Assembly (NCBI GenBank): GCA_964057225.1
Contig: OZ059898.1
Coordinates: 10,788,001-10,852,000 of the forward strand
Source of the DNA: Auanema rhodensis
Lineage: Eukaryota; Nematoda; Chromadorea; Rhabditida; Rhabditidae
Direction of reading: 5' to 3'
DNA: 64,000 nucleotides
The translations under genes and the position numbers were made by a program. Below, piece by piece: positions 60,783 to 64,000 of this stretch; position 1 is the first letter of the stretch; every line of letters starts with the position of its first letter. The notes beneath the pieces were generated by a model. The model was not told where the DNA came from. It did no database searches and was given only the letters and a program-made list of their open reading frames with translations.

Positions 60783-61711
60783 TCACAAGTACAATCGATC
60801 AGTCCAATCTTGTTCCTGAAACAATTGTCTTATTCAGTCTAATGAAAGCGATTGCTTGAAATGGCTAGTATATATATATATATATAATACATATAGTTTT
60901 CAAATTATGTTGTTAAAATCAAATAGCTTACATAAAATCCCGGTAGCCATCCTCGTCCTGAAATTAGAAGACCACTTCGTGGAGTTCCAACTGATCTTCC
61001 ACTTCGTTTATCTTCTTGAACCTTGAAACATTAGATATATGTATATGTATGTTAAAATAGTTAATTTACATTTAAATAGCCTACACCACGTTTTCTTAAG
61101 AGAATAGACGATGTGGGCATATCAGAGAAACCAGGCATGTAACCTCGACCAGAGATGAGCAATGAACTCCGTGGAACAGTGGACTGTTTCTGTAAAATAT
61201 AAAAATTTAGTGTTATATTCAATAGTTTTCATAATATTATTCAAAGTTTTATGATTCAAATACAAAAAAAGTAGAATGATTAGAAGCATTTTGTCCAATT
61301 TTTCTTTAAATATATAATGATATAGAATTTGACTGAATTTGATCATATTTGTGTATGAATGTTTTAACAACTAGAAAGATCTTATTTAATTGCAAAAAAA
61401 TTGAGATTAGATATATGTTATAGAATATAAGATATAAGTATTTAATAGGGAAAAGAATAAAAATAAATTATTCAAAAATGAAAATTGGCTTTCACATCAT
61501 AAGGAAATATAATCTGATGTGCTCAAAGTAAATTAAATTTTCTTTTTATTCAAGAACGTTATTCATATAGAAGATATGTATGAATTTTGATTGGTAGAAA
61601 AATTCTTCTCTTTGATGAAACACTTACATTCCTATAACGATAAATGCTGCTGGCTTGAGCTAATGCCATCCAAGCCACTAAAAGACAAAACACGTAAATG
61701 CAACGTGACAT
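60783..61711 (-). CDS. Secreted peptide precursor with two 16-residue repeats
   Basis: Predicted 108 aa. Exons (minus): 61711-61628, 61189-61070, 61021-60932, 60815-60783. A signal peptide of about 20 residues (CIYVFCLLVAWMALAQA) is followed by a short Tyr/Arg segment. Two copies of one motif follow: PRSSLLISGRGYMPGF (34-49) and PRSGLLISGRGWLPGF (82-97), 13 of 16 identical, each at the end region of its own exon pair. Basic sites RKR (60-62) and KR (73-74) lie between them, and each repeat holds R-S-x-L-L-I-S-G-R, where cleavage at Arg and use of Gly would give an amidated hexapeptide (SSLLIS or SGLLIS). The layout is that of a neuropeptide-like precursor; I do not recognise the peptide family. 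No cysteine in the mature part. Confidence 0.75.
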
Positions 61712-64000
61712 GATTTACCTGAAACTTTAATTTTATTATGATGAAAACAATGTTTAATATCTAACAGATATTAATAAGATTAACAGAATTATTTTCACAA
61801 TTAATCCTTCATTAATAAAATTTATAGAAATTGGTGAAAAAAAAGGGAAAAAAATCAGGGATATCGAGAATAGAAATTGAAATGAGAAATTAACATGAGA
61901 AGCCAAATATTTTGCTTATAATAAAATTGGAACTGAAAATAGACAGAGGACAATAGAAATCGGATGTGAAATAAGTTACGACTGTTTAATACTGAAGCCA
62001 AAGATTATGCAGATTGTGACGTTTTCACAAGTTTCTTCCATTAATGCTACAAGTAGTACGATCTGATGTTGCAAAATAAAGTAATTTCACAAATTCGCTG
62101 GCTCAAATATTATTTAGGAAACTAATTATCAATTTAAACATCTTGAGAAATAATAATCATGAGAATTCATTCTTTTTTAATTATAAATTTTATTTAATGA
62201 TATCAGAATTAATAAAAAGGGTTAAAAAAGTTGTTCCTTTGAAATGTTTGGTCAAAACAAAAAGTTGCCGTAAAATGAATTTTTTTTTGAGAAAGTTGTT
62301 CCCAAGTTCATTCGGATATCTATTTTGGTTCATGAAAGCTTAACATTCTGGAATCGCTATGAAGAAGGATGCTATAAAGCTGTCAAATTTATGAGCAACA
62401 TTTTTTGATAGAACAAGAATTTAAATAATTCTTTTTTTTTTGGGAAAAAAATGCGAAATGAATTGAAAAGAGAAGATGATGCTGTGTTGGGGAGAAAGTT
62501 AAACTGTTCATGACAATTTAATAATTTAGTTTAAAGATTGTATAATTTATATAATATATTATCTTCAATATACTTTAAATGAATATATGACGTAGATAAA
62601 AATATCTGTTTTAGACAGCATATTGAATGACTATGAATGAATGAATGAAAGATAAAATTATATATTGTTTTGGTTATTATGGATGTACATATCTTGTAAA
62701 GAAATTATCAAATAAAGTTTTTTGTTTCTTATTTTGTAAATATTGAGTTTGAAATTAGAATCGTCCTCATCTGAATTATGTAGTCAGTTGCCAATGTTCG
62801 GCTTTTCGTGAACTTGCAATATCGTAGGCTGGGTGAATGAATGCTTCACACAAATTTTGTATACGAACGTGTTGGTAAACATCAAACAAAGTAGCTGAGG
62901 GAGACAAAAAAACTAAAATTTGTTGAAAAGTTGTAAAGATGCTCAGAATTTGATGTGGTTCATGTGTGTGTATACAATTAGATATTACGCTAAACAAGGA
63001 CAAGGTAGAATTTAATTTAAATTCTAAAATACGACCACAATACTACGTCTTCAGATGAAAATCTTCATTGACTGAATAGTTTGACGTGGAAGAACAGCTT
63101 TATTAAGATTGTGGATCAGGCAACACACTCCAGATTCTGATTAGCTGAAGAATCTCTGAAGTTGATGAGTAATAAGAGAGCAAGGATTGCAGGAAAGGAA
63201 GGGGGGAGGACAAAATAAGTGAAGGGGGTCTAAAAATGAATATAAACTGCAAAAAACATTGAAAGGTAGAAAGAAGTTTGAAATGTCAAAAGTCAAAATG
63301 TTGACCACAATGTAATTAAGATAAAAGATTCCTTTATTATTTTAATTATGAAAACAAGAGAACTGTTCAAATGAGTATATTAAACGTATAAATGTAAATT
63401 GTCAACTAGAAAAGTATTAGTTTCCCTAGTAAAAGGATATTGTAAGTTGAACAGGCACTTATAAGGTTCAGACATTGAATAGAAAAGTTTAATAACTTGA
63501 AGTAAGTTAAAAACTAAAATAGACATGAACAACAATCACAATTTGACTCGGTGAAAATTATAGGAAAGTATAATTAAAATTCTGAATAGCAGAATCTTTA
63601 TACTAAGTGCTGAAGTAAACATAAATTGGAATAATACGATGTGGGGCTGTAACTATGATGTGAAATTCTTGATTCTGATAAATATATTATTTTAAATAAG
63701 CTAGAATGAACAGCATAGGTGTGGAAAAATGACTGAATGAATATGATGCGAAGGTGAGTGGGATGTAAGGGTGGGGGGGCAGCATTGAACCAGCATGTCT
63801 ATGCTTCAGAACGACGTTATATGATCATGGTGAAGATAATGAAGACATTAGTGAAATCATTTACCGCTATTATGGGAATATTTAGAAAGTAATAGACCAA
63901 CAATACTTGTACATGACATGGAACTGAAAGATATCCTTTTATAGTCTCAGGCTTCTAAACACACCCACCATAAAGATTTCCCCGCCCATGAAAAAATGCA
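61712..64000. other. Right end of window, mostly non-coding
   Basis: AT-rich sequence upstream of the peptide gene. The only coding signal is a possible terminal exon at 62776-62894 (minus). From 63120 on there are purine-rich runs (AAGGAAGGGGGGAGG, GGGTGGGGGGGC). Confidence 0.45.
62776..62894 (-). CDS. Possible terminal exon of an unidentified gene
   Basis: A CCCTCAG acceptor is followed by a 119-base open frame ending in TAA; it reads (A)TLFDVYQHVRIQNLCEAF and continues to AEHWQLTT. Residue composition looks like real protein and unlike the low-complexity frames around it. No upstream exon could be found before the window end, so the start, full gene and product are unknown. It may belong to a gene extending past 64000 or be chance. 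Confidence 0.3.

Noticed and set aside
1-64000. Transposons, CRISPR arrays, tRNA, rRNA and known miRNA hairpins
   Set aside because: I looked for transposase or reverse-transcriptase motifs, long terminal or inverted repeats, clover-leaf landmarks and let-7, lin-4, miR-1, miR-2 and miR-71 sequences and found none that holds up. A covariance-model scan would be needed for a firm negative.

Overview
The window reads as a chromosome segment from a free-living-type rhabditid nematode. It is AT-rich, its genes are cut by many 42-60 nt introns, and long non-coding stretches separate compact genes. Two gene neighbours (an ALG-1/2 Argonaute followed by a syntaxin) are, to my knowledge, also neighbours on the Caenorhabditis elegans X chromosome. 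I rebuilt fourteen multi-exon genes (134 introns) by joining exons so that every splice phase and total length closes. One further partial exon is possible. I see no mobile element, CRISPR array, rRNA or tRNA that I can support.

Layout. 1-7703: an elt-3-like GATA factor (+) with a 4.7 kb first intron. 8220-8779: TRAPPC1/Bet5 (-). 10262-13935: Argonaute alg-1 (+), all four slicer residues intact. 17886-20144: syntaxin (+). 21366-22724: membrane-anchored double-KH protein (+). 23789-27458: Na+/K+-ATPase beta subunit (-), followed by about 8 kb without a recognisable gene. 35714-39490: GRIP-domain golgin of GCC2 type (-). 39954-44147: class IIa histone deacetylase hda-4 (-). 44706-47534: a COP1-type RING/WD40 ubiquitin ligase (+). 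47669-47974: small secreted protein (-). 48063-52125: large helical protein not recognised (+). 53005-53327: second small secreted protein with four cysteines (+). 53452-55412: membrane-anchored cathepsin-B-like protease (-). 60783-61711: secreted peptide precursor with two 16-residue repeats (-). The last 2.3 kb holds only a possible terminal exon.

Function. The set is mostly regulatory or trafficking: transcription and chromatin (GATA, HDAC), small-RNA silencing (Argonaute, KH protein), protein turnover (COP1, cathepsin), and membrane traffic (TRAPP, syntaxin, golgin). The genes do not form one pathway. The golgin and hda-4 lie head-to-tail 463 bp apart; hda-4 and COP1 are divergent and could share a promoter region.

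Most notable points: a COP1 ortholog, which I recall is reported missing from C. elegans; an active-site tyrosine in a class IIa HDAC; a type II membrane cathepsin B-like enzyme without the usual occluding-loop histidine pair; a repeat-bearing peptide precursor; and a relaxed 3' splice site, with at least 17 of 134 acceptors ending AAG or GAG.
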